Shown in pieces: positions 51,939 to 61,163 of a DNA stretch of 64,000 nucleotides. The stretch's first letter is position 1. Each line of letters starts with the position of its first letter. Source of the stretch: Catenulispora sp. MAP5-51 (GTDB lineage: Bacteria > Actinomycetota > Actinomycetes > Streptomycetales > Catenulisporaceae). Made by a program: the position numbers and the translations under genes. The notes beneath the pieces are model-generated. The model was not told where the DNA came from. It worked only from the letters and a program-made list of their open reading frames with translations, and made no database searches. The DNA lies in contig NZ_JBGCCH010000014.1 of the NCBI RefSeq assembly GCF_041261205.1, positions 165,785 through 229,784 on the forward strand, read 5' to 3'.

Positions 51939-52430
51939 ATGACCGCACAAGCTCAGCTCAAGACCTCGGTGAAGTCCGCCGTGAAGCACATATCCCCCGG
52001 GAGCTGGCGCCGGCATCCCGGCGTGCGCACCGGCGACCAGCTCACCCGGGGCGAGCGCGCCGCCGACTCGATGCGCAACAGCATGGGGTCGTGGGGGTTC
52101 GTCTTCGTGGCCGTGGGCTTCCTGGCCGTGTGGATGACGGTGAACGTCATCCTGGACGAGTCGACGGGGCACACGTTCGACGCGTACCCGTTCATCCTGC
52201 TGAACCTGGTGCTCTCCTGCGTGGCGGCCCTGCAGGGCGCGATCCTGCTGATCGCCGCGAAGCGCTCGGACCAGGTGGCCAGCGAGCTGGCGCAGCACGA
52301 CTATGAGGCGGACTGTGCCTCCCGGGAAATGCTGCAGGTGCTCACCGAGGAGTTCGCGGCGCTGCGGACCCAGCACGCCGAGCAGAGTCAGCAGCTGGCC
52401 GAGCTGGTCGCGCGGCTGCCGAAGGCGTAG
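51939..52430 (+). CDS. DUF1003 membrane protein
   Basis: 163 residues with two helices (GFVFVAVGFLAVWMTVNVIL; YPFILLNLVLSCVAALQGAILL) and the DUF1003 landmark RKSxQVxxE seen as KRSDQVASELAQHDYEAD. The C-terminus is a coiled-coil-like stretch (EFAALRTQHAEQSQQLAEL). Function unknown; the family is widespread in bacteria. Confidence 0.87.
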   Translation: MTAQAQLKTSVKSAVKHISPGSWRRHPGVRTGDQLTRGERAADSMRNSMGSWGFVFVAVGFLAVWMTVNVILDESTGHTFDAYPFILLNLVLSCVAALQGAILLIAAKRSDQVASELAQHDYEADCASREMLQVLTEEFAALRTQHAEQSQQLAELVARLPKA

Positions 52431-52493
52431 CGGCGGGCCGGAAACGGTCTGGCCGCCTGAGCCTAGTCGAGCCCTGTCGAGCCCTGCCGAACC

Positions 52494-53411
52494 CTACGGG
52501 TGCGGCAGCAGCGCCGGGCATCCCTGGGTCTTGTACCGGGCCTGGTACTCGAAGTGCCAGGTCTCGTCCGCATAGCGGCGGCAGAGCCCGTACTTGCCCT
52601 GTGAGGCCTCCAGCCACGAGGCGGCCGACGGCGGCGCGATGTCCATGGCGTAGCCCTGGACGTGCGCCGACTCGTTCGGCGGGAGCGCGTACTGGCGCGC
52701 GGCCTGCGGCGAGCCCAGCTGCTTGACCCAGCAGTCGAAGACCCGCTGCTGGTAGGCCGCGGAGCGGTAGCCGGAGTTGAGGACGAAACCCAGGCCGGCG
52801 GCCTTGGCGTCCTTCTGGGCGCTCAGGAACGCCGCCTGCGTTCCCCTGGTCATGCCGCTGAACTTCACCGCCTCGTCGGCGGCGGTGTCATGGCTCGTGT
52901 TCTCGCAGTCGCCGTTCTCGCCGTCCCCGGCCTCGGTCGGGGCGCCGGTCGTGCTCGGCGAGGACTTCGGGCTGGTCGCGGGGGTCTTCGGGGTGCTGGG
53001 CCTGGTGCCCGGGGTCGGGGAGGTGCCCGGGGTGGTCGGCGCGGTGGTGCCGCCCGTCGTGGTGCCGTCGGTGCCCGCGGTGCTCTGCGGGGTCGTCGGC
53101 GGGAGGGTCGGGCTCTGCTCGGTGCTCGCGGCGGCCGCGTTCAGGGCCGTGTCGTTCCGCGGGGTGTGCGAACGGCCGGCGATCGCCGTCGCGGTGCCGG
53201 CCACGGCCAGCGCGGCCACCGCGACGCCGCCGACGACCAGCCAGCGCCGGGGCTTGCGGCCGGCCGGCTCCTCGGAGCCGTAGCCGTGGCCGGAGTCGGC
53301 GCCGGGTCCGTACTCGCCGGCCCGCGCCGCCGCCTCCGCCGCGGCGCGGCCGATGTCCTCGCCGATGTCCTCGGCGGCAGGCTCCTGCGGCGTCTGATCG
53401 CGCTGTTCCAT
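52494..53411 (-). CDS. M15 D,D-carboxypeptidase-like membrane-anchored protein (VanY type)
   Basis: 305 residues: a cytoplasmic acidic N-terminus, a transmembrane helix (WLVVGGVAVAALAVAGTATAIA, about residues 58-79), a Thr/Pro/Ser-rich linker to residue ~165, then an M15B peptidase domain. Zinc-site motifs are SAHVQGYAMDI (SxHxxGxAxD) and ETWHFEY (WHxE). Acts on peptidoglycan stem peptides outside the membrane. It follows a LuxR-type regulator on the same strand (57-bp gap). Confidence 0.88.
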   Translation of the reverse strand: MEQRDQTPQEPAAEDIGEDIGRAAAEAAARAGEYGPGADSGHGYGSEEPAGRKPRRWLVVGGVAVAALAVAGTATAIAGRSHTPRNDTALNAAAASTEQSPTLPPTTPQSTAGTDGTTTGGTTAPTTPGTSPTPGTRPSTPKTPATSPKSSPSTTGAPTEAGDGENGDCENTSHDTAADEAVKFSGMTRGTQAAFLSAQKDAKAAGLGFVLNSGYRSAAYQQRVFDCWVKQLGSPQAARQYALPPNESAHVQGYAMDIAPPSAASWLEASQGKYGLCRRYADETWHFEYQARYKTQGCPALLPHP

Positions 53412-53468
53412 GTCAGGGAAGACGTGCGAAAGGCCCTTTCCGTTGCCATGTCCGGTGTCTCGGTTCAG

Positions 53469-54248
53469 TCACGACCGCCAGCGCGTGGCCGCTTGCACAC
53501 GGCAGCGCACGCCGAGTTTCACGTAAGCGTGCTCCAAATGCTTGTCAACGGTTCGGGGACTGATTCCCAGCCGGGTCGCGATCTGCCGGTCCGTCAGCCC
53601 CCGGCACAGCAGGTCAAGCACGTCGGCCTCGCGCGGTGAGACCTTCTCCCGCCGGGGTGCCGGCCCGCCGAACCGGGCCAGCGCGCGGCCGATCCGGGGC
53701 CGCACGGCCTCGGCGACGGCCAGGTCGTGCTGCGTGAAGTCGGGGGAGGAGCGGTTGAAGAGCACGACGACCCGCCGCTGCTGGTCCGGCCGTACCGTCA
53801 TCACCAGCTGGCGCCGGGCGCCCAGCGGGGCGAACAGCGCGGGGAAGACCGGCAGCCGGTGGAACTCGTGGTCGGTGTGCAGATCCGAGCGCCGCGTCGC
53901 CGTGCCCGCGCCGTGCCAGGCCGCGGCCATCAGCGGATCGTCGGCGTGCGCGGCGAGCACGGCGGCCTGTTCGGCGCTGACCGACCCGGGCGGCTCGGCC
54001 CGGCAGGATCCCGGATGCCGCCGCTCGGAGTCCAGCCACAGCACGGTGTCGGCGGGGACCGAGCGGCGCAGCACCGGCAGCAGCCGGTCCACCAGCTCGC
54101 CCTCCTCGACCGCGCCGAGCAGGACGTCCGCCACCGCCAGGACCCGGCGCAGCCCCACTTCGCCCGGAGTCGGGACGCGGGTTCCGGGGGCGGATCGCGG
54201 ACGGGGCGGGAGCTGGGCCGGGGAAGTTTGCTGAGCCGGAGAGGGCAT
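53469..54248 (-). CDS. LuxR-family (GerE HTH) regulator
   Basis: 259 residues; the C-terminal GerE-type HTH is VSPREADVLDLLCRGLTDRQ and IATRLGISPRTVDKHLEHAY. The N-terminal two thirds lack a receiver signature and may bind a ligand. ATG 54248 has AGGTGA just upstream; an earlier start at 54353 has none. May control the VanY-type gene downstream, or moaA, which is divergent. Confidence 0.85.
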   Translation of the reverse strand: MPSPAQQTSPAQLPPRPRSAPGTRVPTPGEVGLRRVLAVADVLLGAVEEGELVDRLLPVLRRSVPADTVLWLDSERRHPGSCRAEPPGSVSAEQAAVLAAHADDPLMAAAWHGAGTATRRSDLHTDHEFHRLPVFPALFAPLGARRQLVMTVRPDQQRRVVVLFNRSSPDFTQHDLAVAEAVRPRIGRALARFGGPAPRREKVSPREADVLDLLCRGLTDRQIATRLGISPRTVDKHLEHAYVKLGVRCRVQAATRWRS

Positions 54249-54383
54249 GGAGTCACCTGCGATCGCTACGGGTGCGGCGGCTTCGGTAGCGGGGGATGCC
54301 CGAGGTGGTGCTGCTCGGCAGGACATCACCGTCAAAGTGGACACCATGCACACTAGCGAGCATCAGCGGCCTCGGAAACGGCC

Positions 54384-54399
54384 ATCTGTCTCGACAGAT
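54384..54399. promoter_or_regulatory. 16-bp palindrome in the LuxR-moaA gap
   Basis: ATCTGTC-TC-GACAGAT is a perfect dyad, between the divergent regulator and moaA, 107 bp before the moaA start. The rest of the 257-bp gap holds no gene. Confidence 0.55.
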
Positions 54400-54505
54400 T
54401 CTCGAATGCGCGGACTCCGGTCCGGAGACGGGAACAAGCCTCGCTTCTGAGAAGCTGGGAACTAAGGCGGGAAGATCCCGAAGCTCGGCGGAAAGAGGGG
54501 CGCAC

Positions 54506-55495
54506 ATGCTGGTCGACACGTTCGGCAGAACGGCGACGGACTTGCGGGTGTCCCTGACCGACCGCTGCAACCTGCGCTGCACCTACTGCATGCCCGCCGA
54601 GGGCCTGCCCTGGCTGCCCAAGGCGGAACTGCTCACCGACGAGGAGATCCTGCGGCTGATCGGCATCGCGGTCCGGTTCCTGGGCGTGGACCAGGTGCGC
54701 TTCACCGGCGGCGAACCGCTGATCCGGCCGGGCCTGGCGGCCCTGGTGGCCGAGGTGGCGCGGCTGGAGCCCCGGCCGCGCATCTCGCTGACGACGAACG
54801 CGCTCGGACTGGCCCGCCTGGCCCCGACGCTGAAGGACGCCGGCCTGGACCGGGTCAACGTCTCGCTGGACACCCTGGACCCGGCGGTGTTCCGCGAGCT
54901 GACCCGCCGCGACCGGTTCGCCGACGTGGTCGCCGGCCTGGAGGCCGCGGCCGCCGCCGGGCTGACCCCGGTGAAGGTGAACAGCGTGCTCATGCGCGGT
55001 GTCAACGACGCCGAAGCCCCGGCCCTGCTCCGGTGGTGCCTGGAGCGCGGCTACGAGCTGCGCTTCATCGAGCAGATGCCGCTGGACGCCCAGCACGGCT
55101 GGGACCGCTCGCAGATGGTGACCGCCGACGAGATCCTGACGGCCCTGCGCCGGGAGTTCGAGCTGACCCCCGAGGGCGCGGCGGTCCGCGGCGCGGCGCC
55201 GGCCGAGACCTGGCTCGTGGACGGCGGCCCCGGGCGGGTCGGGGTGATCGCGAGCGTGACGCGGCCGTTCTGCGGGGCCTGCGACCGGGTGCGGCTGACG
55301 GCCGACGGCCAGGTGCGCACCTGCCTGTTCGCGCGCGAGGAGTCGGATCTGCGCGGCGCGATGCGCGACGGCGCGGGCGATGAGGAACTGGCCGAGCGCT
55401 GGCGGGTGGCGATGCTGGGGAAGAAGCGCGCGGCCGGGATCGGCGAGCCGGGGTTCGTGCAGCCCGAGCGGCCGATGTCGGCGATCGGCGGGTAG
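54506..55495 (+). CDS. moaA: GTP 3',8-cyclase (molybdenum cofactor)
   Basis: Radical-SAM enzyme that converts GTP to the cyclic precursor of molybdenum cofactor. The N-terminal cluster motif is CNLRCTYC (C21, C25, C28), and a second cluster is held by FCGACDRVRL and RTCLF. The C-terminus ends in Gly-Gly, as required. 329 residues. ATG 54506 follows AGAGGGG. No other moa genes are adjacent. Confidence 0.96.
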   Translation: MLVDTFGRTATDLRVSLTDRCNLRCTYCMPAEGLPWLPKAELLTDEEILRLIGIAVRFLGVDQVRFTGGEPLIRPGLAALVAEVARLEPRPRISLTTNALGLARLAPTLKDAGLDRVNVSLDTLDPAVFRELTRRDRFADVVAGLEAAAAAGLTPVKVNSVLMRGVNDAEAPALLRWCLERGYELRFIEQMPLDAQHGWDRSQMVTADEILTALRREFELTPEGAAVRGAAPAETWLVDGGPGRVGVIASVTRPFCGACDRVRLTADGQVRTCLFAREESDLRGAMRDGAGDEELAERWRVAMLGKKRAAGIGEPGFVQPERPMSAIGG

Positions 55496-55576
55496 GCGGC
55501 GCGTTCCGCGGCGCCACAGGATTCAGGTAGAGCCGAATCCAGTGCGCGTGTCGGCGGTGTCTGATTCGCTGGCCGC

Positions 55577-56383
55577 ATGACATCTCAGCACGACAAGGCC
55601 ACCAGCTTCCACGCCCTGCACGTCCCCGGCACCCCCCTCGCCCTGGCCAACGCCTGGGACGGCGCCAGCGCCCGGATCGTCGCCTCCACCGGCGCGCCCG
55701 CGGTCGCCACCACCAGCGCCGGCGTCGCCTGGGGCCTGGGCGCTGCCGACGGCGGCCACCTGGACCGTGATCGCGCCGTGGCGCTGATCCGCCGGGTCGT
55801 GGACACGGTGGGCGTGCCGGTCACCGCCGACATCGAGGACGGCTTCGGCCAGGACGGCGACGCCGTGGCCGCCACCGTCGCCCAGGTGATCGCGGCCGGC
55901 GCGATCGGCATCAACATCGAGGACGGCCCGCGCGACCCGGCCGAGCTCGCCGCGCGCATCACCGCCGCCCGCCGGGCCGCCGACGAGGCGGGGATCCCGC
56001 TGTTCATCAACGCGCGCATCGACGTGTTCCTGTTCGGGCTCGGCGCCGAGCAGGACCGGCTCGGCGAGACCCTGGCCCGGGCCGAGCGCTACCTCGCGGC
56101 CGGCGCCAGCGGGATCTTCGTGCCCGGGGTGGCGGCCCCGGAGACGATCGGCGCCCTGGTCAAGGGCATCGACGCGCCGCTGAACGTGATGGTCGGGCCC
56201 GGCGCGCCGGCGGTCGCGGAGCTCGCCGCGCTCGGCGTGGCGCGGGTCAGCCTGGGCGCCGCCGTCGCCGAGGCCGCGTACGGGCTGGTCCGGCGGGCCG
56301 CCGAGGAGCTGGCCAAGAGTGGCACCTACACGGCGGTCGAGGGCGGGATGCCCTACCCGGAGCTCAACGGTTTGATGAGCTGA
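55577..56383 (+). CDS. Isocitrate lyase / PEP mutase superfamily enzyme
   Basis: 268 residues; (beta/alpha)8 enzyme with Mg-binding VTADIEDGFG and INIEDGPRD, and the N-terminal LALANAWDGASARI segment of the PEP mutase / 2-methylisocitrate-lyase-like branch. The catalytic KKCGH loop of isocitrate lyase is absent, so PEP-mutase-like or oxaloacetate-decarboxylase-like chemistry is more likely. Monocistronic. Confidence 0.88.
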   Translation: MTSQHDKATSFHALHVPGTPLALANAWDGASARIVASTGAPAVATTSAGVAWGLGAADGGHLDRDRAVALIRRVVDTVGVPVTADIEDGFGQDGDAVAATVAQVIAAGAIGINIEDGPRDPAELAARITAARRAADEAGIPLFINARIDVFLFGLGAEQDRLGETLARAERYLAAGASGIFVPGVAAPETIGALVKGIDAPLNVMVGPGAPAVAELAALGVARVSLGAAVAEAAYGLVRRAAEELAKSGTYTAVEGGMPYPELNGLMS

Positions 56384-56414
56384 GGTTTTTAAGGCTCGCG
56401 CCCAGACAGCGTTG

Positions 56415-56636
56415 TCAGCGCTCCGCCCCGGGCCGGAAGGGCTCCACCTCGATGAGGAACCCCCGGACATCCAGGAAGTCGGCCAGGTGCTGCCGGTGGT
56501 CCTCGCAGGCCAGCCACGCTTTCCGCCGCTCCGGGGTGTGCAGCTTGGGGTTGTTCCACACCACGCTCCACACCGCCGGATTCCGGCAGCCCTTGGCTGA
56601 GCAGATGGCGGTGGTGGAGGAGTCGTCCGAGGTCAC
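56415..56636 (-). CDS. Small conserved zinc-binding-like actinobacterial protein
   Basis: 73 residues with CSAKGCRNPAVWSVVWNNPK and a later LACEDHRQHL, giving Cys-x4-Cys and Cys-x2-His metal-ligand spacing. I recall close homologues in Streptomyces near moaA/tldD, so the gene is likely real. Function unknown. Start GTG 56636. Confidence 0.75.
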   Translation of the reverse strand: MTSDDSSTTAICSAKGCRNPAVWSVVWNNPKLHTPERRKAWLACEDHRQHLADFLDVRGFLIEVEPFRPGAER

Positions 56637-56838
56637 GAAGCCACCATAGAACAGCCTCGGAGAGGAAAGAGACGCGGCGTCGAACGGCCACGGGGGGAGC
56701 CGCTCGACGCCGCAAGTGGCGCCCCGACGGGGGTTCAGGGCGCAGGTAAGAAGTATGACATGCGTAGACCCGCTAAGGGAATGGGCCCCTTACTTTTCCC
56801 GGTCGGTGCGGCGATGCCGTCGAAGCCGCCGCCGGGGC

Positions 56839-57252
56839 TCAGTCGTCGTCGCCGACGATCCGGCCGGAGATCGGTTCCCCGGACCCGGCCCGGCTGTCCG
56901 CTCCCGGCTCTCCGACCTGGTCGGAGCGGGTTTCCTGCTCGTCGTTCCCGGACAGCAGCGCGCGCCGTTCGGCCTGGCTGTACGGGGAATCCGCACCCGG
57001 TTGCGGCTCGCGTCCGCCGTTCGCGTAGACCACCGCGACGTAGGGGAGAACCAGCGCCAGCACCGCCAGTCCGATCTTCCACGGCCAGGCGATCGGCAGG
57101 ATCACGATCAGCAGGAACGCCGCGATCCTTATCCCCATCGCCATCAGGTACTTCGACTCGCGGGACCGGATGTCCTGGCTCAACGGCTTCGGGGCGTCGG
57201 TGATGCCGTACACGACGTCCTGCTGCCCGTTCTTGTCCCGCCCGATCCGCAT
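56839..57252 (-). CDS. DUF3099 membrane protein
   Basis: 137 residues, with YGITDAPKPLSQDIRSRESK (family signature), two helices (IRIAAFLLIVILPIA, IGLAVLALVLPYVAVVYA) and a hydrophilic acidic tail. The family is actinobacterial and of unknown function. Start ATG 57252. The 109-bp gap after it holds no gene. Confidence 0.88.
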   Translation of the reverse strand: MRIGRDKNGQQDVVYGITDAPKPLSQDIRSRESKYLMAMGIRIAAFLLIVILPIAWPWKIGLAVLALVLPYVAVVYANGGREPQPGADSPYSQAERRALLSGNDEQETRSDQVGEPGADSRAGSGEPISGRIVGDDD

Positions 57253-57361
57253 ACCTCCAGGCTACGCCCGCCGTCCCGCCGCAGGACAGGACCCCGCCGA
57301 CAGCGTTCCGGCGGGATCCTGATATGGCGTCGGGACGGCGTTGACGCAGCGTCGCCGCAGG

Positions 57362-58780
57362 CTAGGAGGCCGGGCTCACCGAGGACATGTTGAAGTCCGG
57401 GATCCGCAGCGCCGGCATCGCGGCCCGGTTGAAGTAGTCGCCCCACTCCCGGGAGAACGTCCGCTCCGTCCGGCCCGCCTCGGCGATCCGCGACAGCAGC
57501 GAGACCGGCGACTCGTTGAACCGGAAGTTGGTGACCTCGCCGACCACCTCGCCGCCCTCGACCTTGTACACGCCGTCCCGGGTCAGCCCGGTCAGCAGCA
57601 GGGTCTGCGGGTCCACCTCGCGGATGTACCACAGGCTGGTCAGCAGCAGGCCGTCGCCGGTGGCGGCGGTCATCTCGGCCAGCGACGGACCGGTCGCGCC
57701 GGGCGCCGCCTCCAGGATCAGGTTGTCGACGAACGGCGTCAGCGGCGCGTCCGCGGCCGCCGCGGTCCGCCGGGTGGCCGGCAGCGCGGCCAGCACGCCG
57801 TCCTTGACCCACTCCGTCGGCGCGAGCGCGAGCCCGTTGTCGAACACGGAGGTCTCGGCGCTCGAGGAGTAGGCGTCGACGTAAGGAGCGCACTCCAGAC
57901 CCGGAGCACTCGGGTCGCTGCGCAGCGTCGCCTTCACCGGCGAAGCGCCCGCCAGGCTCTCGCCGATCCGGGAGCCGCCGCCGCTCTTGCTGAACACCGA
58001 GCGGCCGTCCACCGCGTCCCGCAGCGCCGCCGACCAGTAGGCGTAGATCATCAGGTCGGCGACCGAGCTCGGCGGCAGCAGCGTCTCGTACCGGCCGGCC
58101 GGCAGGTCGATCCGGCGCTTGGCCCACTCCAGGCGGCGCGCCAGGTCCTGGCCGGCGGCCACGACGTCCACGTCGGAGAAGTCCGCGGTCGGCACCCCGG
58201 TCCAGGCCGAGCGGGACCGGTCGCCGGACTTGGCGTTGAGCTGCACCGAGCCGGTGGGCTGCGCGTGCCGCAGCCGCAGGCCGGTGGAGGAGCCCAGGTA
58301 CTGGGTGGTCAGGCTGTGCTCGGCGTAGCCGAACAGCAGGTTGCCCTCGGCGCGCGCGGCCGCCAGGGTCTCGCCGAGCGCCGGGGCGAACGAGGCGAAC
58401 ACCGAGACGTCGGTCTGCGCCGGGGCCTGGTCCCAGTCCGCCGAGGCCCGGCACGGGATCAACTCGTTGGCGTCCTCGGCCGGGCCGGACTCCTCGGCCG
58501 CCTTCTCGCTGGCCCGGACCAGGTCCTCCAGGGTGGACAGGTCCACTCCGGAGCGGCCGACCACGCCGCTGGCGGCCGAGGCCGCGCCGGTCGCGCCGTT
58601 CTTCATCGAGATGACCGTGACCTGCTGCCCGGCCGAGACGCCGTTGGTGGTCAGGGTGTTGTTGGCCCAGCGCAGGTTGGCGTCGGTGCCGGCGTCGACC
58701 AGGACCACGGCGCCGTCGGCGCGGGAGAGCTCCAGGGCCTTCTCGACCAGCTGCTGAGGGGTCGCTTGCTGACTGGTCAC
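57362..58780 (-). CDS. pmbA: TldD/PmbA-family metalloprotease subunit (TldE-like)
   Basis: 472 residues; partner of TldD. Sequences such as GRYETLLPPSSVADLM, FSKSGGGSRIGESLAG and LTPFVDNLIL are family-typical; it lacks the HExxxH site found in the other subunit. Start is the GTG at 58780, which overlaps the tldD stop (GTGA). A much longer open frame exists upstream but is only the shadow of tldD. Confidence 0.9.
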   Translation of the reverse strand: MTSQQATPQQLVEKALELSRADGAVVLVDAGTDANLRWANNTLTTNGVSAGQQVTVISMKNGATGAASAASGVVGRSGVDLSTLEDLVRASEKAAEESGPAEDANELIPCRASADWDQAPAQTDVSVFASFAPALGETLAAARAEGNLLFGYAEHSLTTQYLGSSTGLRLRHAQPTGSVQLNAKSGDRSRSAWTGVPTADFSDVDVVAAGQDLARRLEWAKRRIDLPAGRYETLLPPSSVADLMIYAYWSAALRDAVDGRSVFSKSGGGSRIGESLAGASPVKATLRSDPSAPGLECAPYVDAYSSSAETSVFDNGLALAPTEWVKDGVLAALPATRRTAAAADAPLTPFVDNLILEAAPGATGPSLAEMTAATGDGLLLTSLWYIREVDPQTLLLTGLTRDGVYKVEGGEVVGEVTNFRFNESPVSLLSRIAEAGRTERTFSREWGDYFNRAAMPALRIPDFNMSSVSPAS

Positions 58781-60288
58781 TGCCCGGCCTCCTGGACGGT
58801 GTTGAGGATGCGGATGCCGCGGAACAGCGCGGTCGGCGCGCCGTGGCTGACCGGCGCGACCTGCCCGGGCTGGCCCTTGCCGCACTGGAAGGAGCCGGCC
58901 ACGACGTAGGTCTGCGGTCCGCCGACCGCCTCCATGGCGCCCCAGAAGTCGGTGGTCGTGGCCTGATAGGCGAAGTCCTTCACCTGGCCCTTGAGCTCGC
59001 CGTCCTCGATCAGGAAGGCGCGCTGGCCGGTGAACTGGAAGTTGTAGCGCTGCATGTCGATCGACCACGACTTGTCGCCGACGATGTAGAGCCCGCGCCG
59101 CACGCGCGAGATCATCTCCTGGACGGAGGGGCCGTCCTGGGCCGGCTGGAGCGAGACGTTGGCCATGCGCTGGATCGGCACGTGCGCGGCCGAGTCGGCG
59201 AAGGCGCAGCCGTTGGAACGGCCGCCGTTGAGGCCCTTGAGCTGGGCGATGCGGCGGTCGAGCTGGTAGCCGGCCAGGATGCCGTCCTTGACGATGTCCC
59301 ACGCTTGCGTCTGCACGCCTTCGTCGTCGAACCCGACGGTGCCCAGGCCGTGTTCGGAGACGCGGTCGCCGGTGACGTTCATCACGGGGGAGCCGTATTT
59401 CAGGGTCCCGAGTTTGTCGAGCGTGGCGAACGAGGTCCCGGCGTAGGCGGCCTCGTAGCCCAGGGCCCGGTCCAGTTCGGTGGCGTGGCCGATGGACTCG
59501 TGGATGACCAGCCACAGGTTCGAGGGATCGATGACGAGGTCGTACTCGCCCGGCTCCACCGACGGCGCGGCGAGCTTGTCCCGCAGCAGGCCCGGCAGCG
59601 CGTCGAGCTCGGCGTCCCAGTCGTGGATCTCGTTCCCGGTGAAGAACTCCCAGCCGCGCCCGACCGGCGGGGCGACGGTGCGCATGGTCTCGAAGGCACC
59701 GGTCTCCTCGTCGACGGCGACCGCGGTCAGCGCGCCCTCGGTCCGGATGCGCTGCTGGGTGAGGCGGTTGCCGGCCAGGTCGGCGAAGTACTTGCACTCC
59801 TGCACGGCCTGGAACTCGGCGTCCACGTGCGCCACGCCCTCGGCCCCGAGCAGCCGCTCGGACCAGCGCTGGAAGTGCGCGATCTTCTCGGTGTCCGGCA
59901 CGTCGAAGGGGTTGACCCGGTAGCTGGAGACCCACACGTGCTCGCCGTGCGCGGGCTCGGGCGCCAGCACCACCGGCTCGGAGTTCACCGGCTTGGACAC
60001 CCTGGCCACCTCGACGGCCTGCTCGGCCAGCGCGGCGGCGCTGGCCGGGGTGAGCACGACGCCGGCGGCGAAGCCCCAGGTGCCGTCGAACACGACGCGC
60101 ACGCTCAGCCCGCTGTCCGAGGAGTCGCTGACGCCGTCGACGTTGCCGTCGCGCAGGTTGATGTGCTGGGAGCGGACGGTCTCGACGCGGAAGTCGGCGT
60201 GCTCGGCGCCCAGGTCGCGGGCCCGGGACAGCGCCGCCTCGGCGAGATCGCCCAAGGGGAGCGAGGTGAAGGACTCGTCTACGGTCAT
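58777..60288 (-). CDS. tldD: TldD-family metalloprotease catalytic subunit
   Basis: 503 residues with the zinc motif HESIGHATELDRA (HExxxH) and the conserved C-terminal SFQCGKGQPGQ cysteine. The TldD/E pair trims peptides such as modified precursor peptides in other bacteria. No precursor peptide gene is seen nearby. I place the start at ATG 60288. Divergent from fabG. Confidence 0.93.
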   Translation of the reverse strand: MTVDESFTSLPLGDLAEAALSRARDLGAEHADFRVETVRSQHINLRDGNVDGVSDSSDSGLSVRVVFDGTWGFAAGVVLTPASAAALAEQAVEVARVSKPVNSEPVVLAPEPAHGEHVWVSSYRVNPFDVPDTEKIAHFQRWSERLLGAEGVAHVDAEFQAVQECKYFADLAGNRLTQQRIRTEGALTAVAVDEETGAFETMRTVAPPVGRGWEFFTGNEIHDWDAELDALPGLLRDKLAAPSVEPGEYDLVIDPSNLWLVIHESIGHATELDRALGYEAAYAGTSFATLDKLGTLKYGSPVMNVTGDRVSEHGLGTVGFDDEGVQTQAWDIVKDGILAGYQLDRRIAQLKGLNGGRSNGCAFADSAAHVPIQRMANVSLQPAQDGPSVQEMISRVRRGLYIVGDKSWSIDMQRYNFQFTGQRAFLIEDGELKGQVKDFAYQATTTDFWGAMEAVGGPQTYVVAGSFQCGKGQPGQVAPVSHGAPTALFRGIRILNTVQEAGQ

Positions 60289-60380
60289 ACCGCCCAACCT
60301 AACGGGAACCAGGGCCCCGAGGCGGGTTGTGGAGGTCCTACAAACCAGACGCCCGATGATCTAGCCCTGCGGCGGTTGCG

Positions 60381-60396
60381 GCTACCGCCGGGTAGC
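60381..60396 (+). promoter_or_regulatory. Dyad within a 19-bp-spaced promoter before fabG
   Basis: GCTACC-GCCG-GGTAGC (60381-60396) sits between TTGCGG (60376-60381) and TAGCTT (60401-60406), a 19-bp spacer. A MerR-type layout is possible but unproven. Confidence 0.35.
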
Positions 60397-60456
60397 CCGA
60401 TAGCTTGGCACGGACGTCTTGAAGAAGAAGAACACCGCGGAAACAGGAGTGCTGAA

Positions 60457-61161
60457 TTGAGCCGGTCCGTACTGGTCACCGGGGGAAACCGGGGAATTGG
60501 CCTGGCCATCGCGAAGGCCTTCGCCGCGAACGGGGACAAGGTCGCGATCACCTACCGCTCCGGCGAGGTCCCCGAGGGGCTGTTCGGGGTGAAGTGCGAC
60601 GTGACCTCCGCCGAGGACGTCGACCGCGCCTTCGGGGAGGTCGAGGCCCAGCACGGCCCGGTCGAGGTGCTGGTCGCCAACGCCGGCATCACCCGCGACA
60701 CGCTGCTGCTGCGGATGAGCGACGAGGACTTCGGGGCCGTGCTGGAGACCAACCTGGTCGGCTCCTTCCGCGTCGCCAAGCGCGCCAGCAAGGGCATGCT
60801 GCGCCTCAAGCGCGGCCGCATCGTCCTGATCTCCTCGGTGGTCGGGCTGTCCGGCTCGGCCGGGCAGGCCAACTACGCCGCCAGCAAGGCCGGCCTGGTC
60901 GGCTTCGCGCGCTCGGTGGCCCGCGAGATCGGCTCGCGCGGCATCACCTGCAACGTGGTCGCCCCGGGCTTCGTCGAGACCGACATGACCGCGGTCCTGT
61001 CCGACGACCGCAAGGCCGAGATCCTCAAGCAGGTGCCGCTGAACCGGTACGCCTCGGTCGAGGAGATCGCCGGAGTGGTGCGGTTCCTGGCCTCGCAGGA
61101 GGCCGCGTACATCACTGGAGCCGTCATCCCGGTTGACGGCGGACTGGGAATGGGGCACTGA
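60457..61161 (+). CDS. fabG: 3-oxoacyl-ACP reductase
   Basis: SDR of 234 residues. It has SVLVTGGNRGIGLAIAK, VANAGITRDTLLLRM, catalytic NYAASKAGLV and PVDGGLGMGH at the end. The start is TTG 60457, six bases after AGGAG; no ATG fits. Followed after 2 bases by the enoyl reductase gene, the arrangement of mycobacterial mabA-inhA. Functions in type II fatty acid synthesis. Confidence 0.93.
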   Translation: MSRSVLVTGGNRGIGLAIAKAFAANGDKVAITYRSGEVPEGLFGVKCDVTSAEDVDRAFGEVEAQHGPVEVLVANAGITRDTLLLRMSDEDFGAVLETNLVGSFRVAKRASKGMLRLKRGRIVLISSVVGLSGSAGQANYAASKAGLVGFARSVAREIGSRGITCNVVAPGFVETDMTAVLSDDRKAEILKQVPLNRYASVEEIAGVVRFLASQEAAYITGAVIPVDGGLGMGH

Positions 61162-61163
61162 GC

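Noticed and set aside
58781..59935. Upstream extension of the TldE-like frame (857 codons in total)
   Set aside because: It runs through the catalytic gene tldD in another frame; the homologous protein starts at GTG 58780, overlapping the tldD stop.
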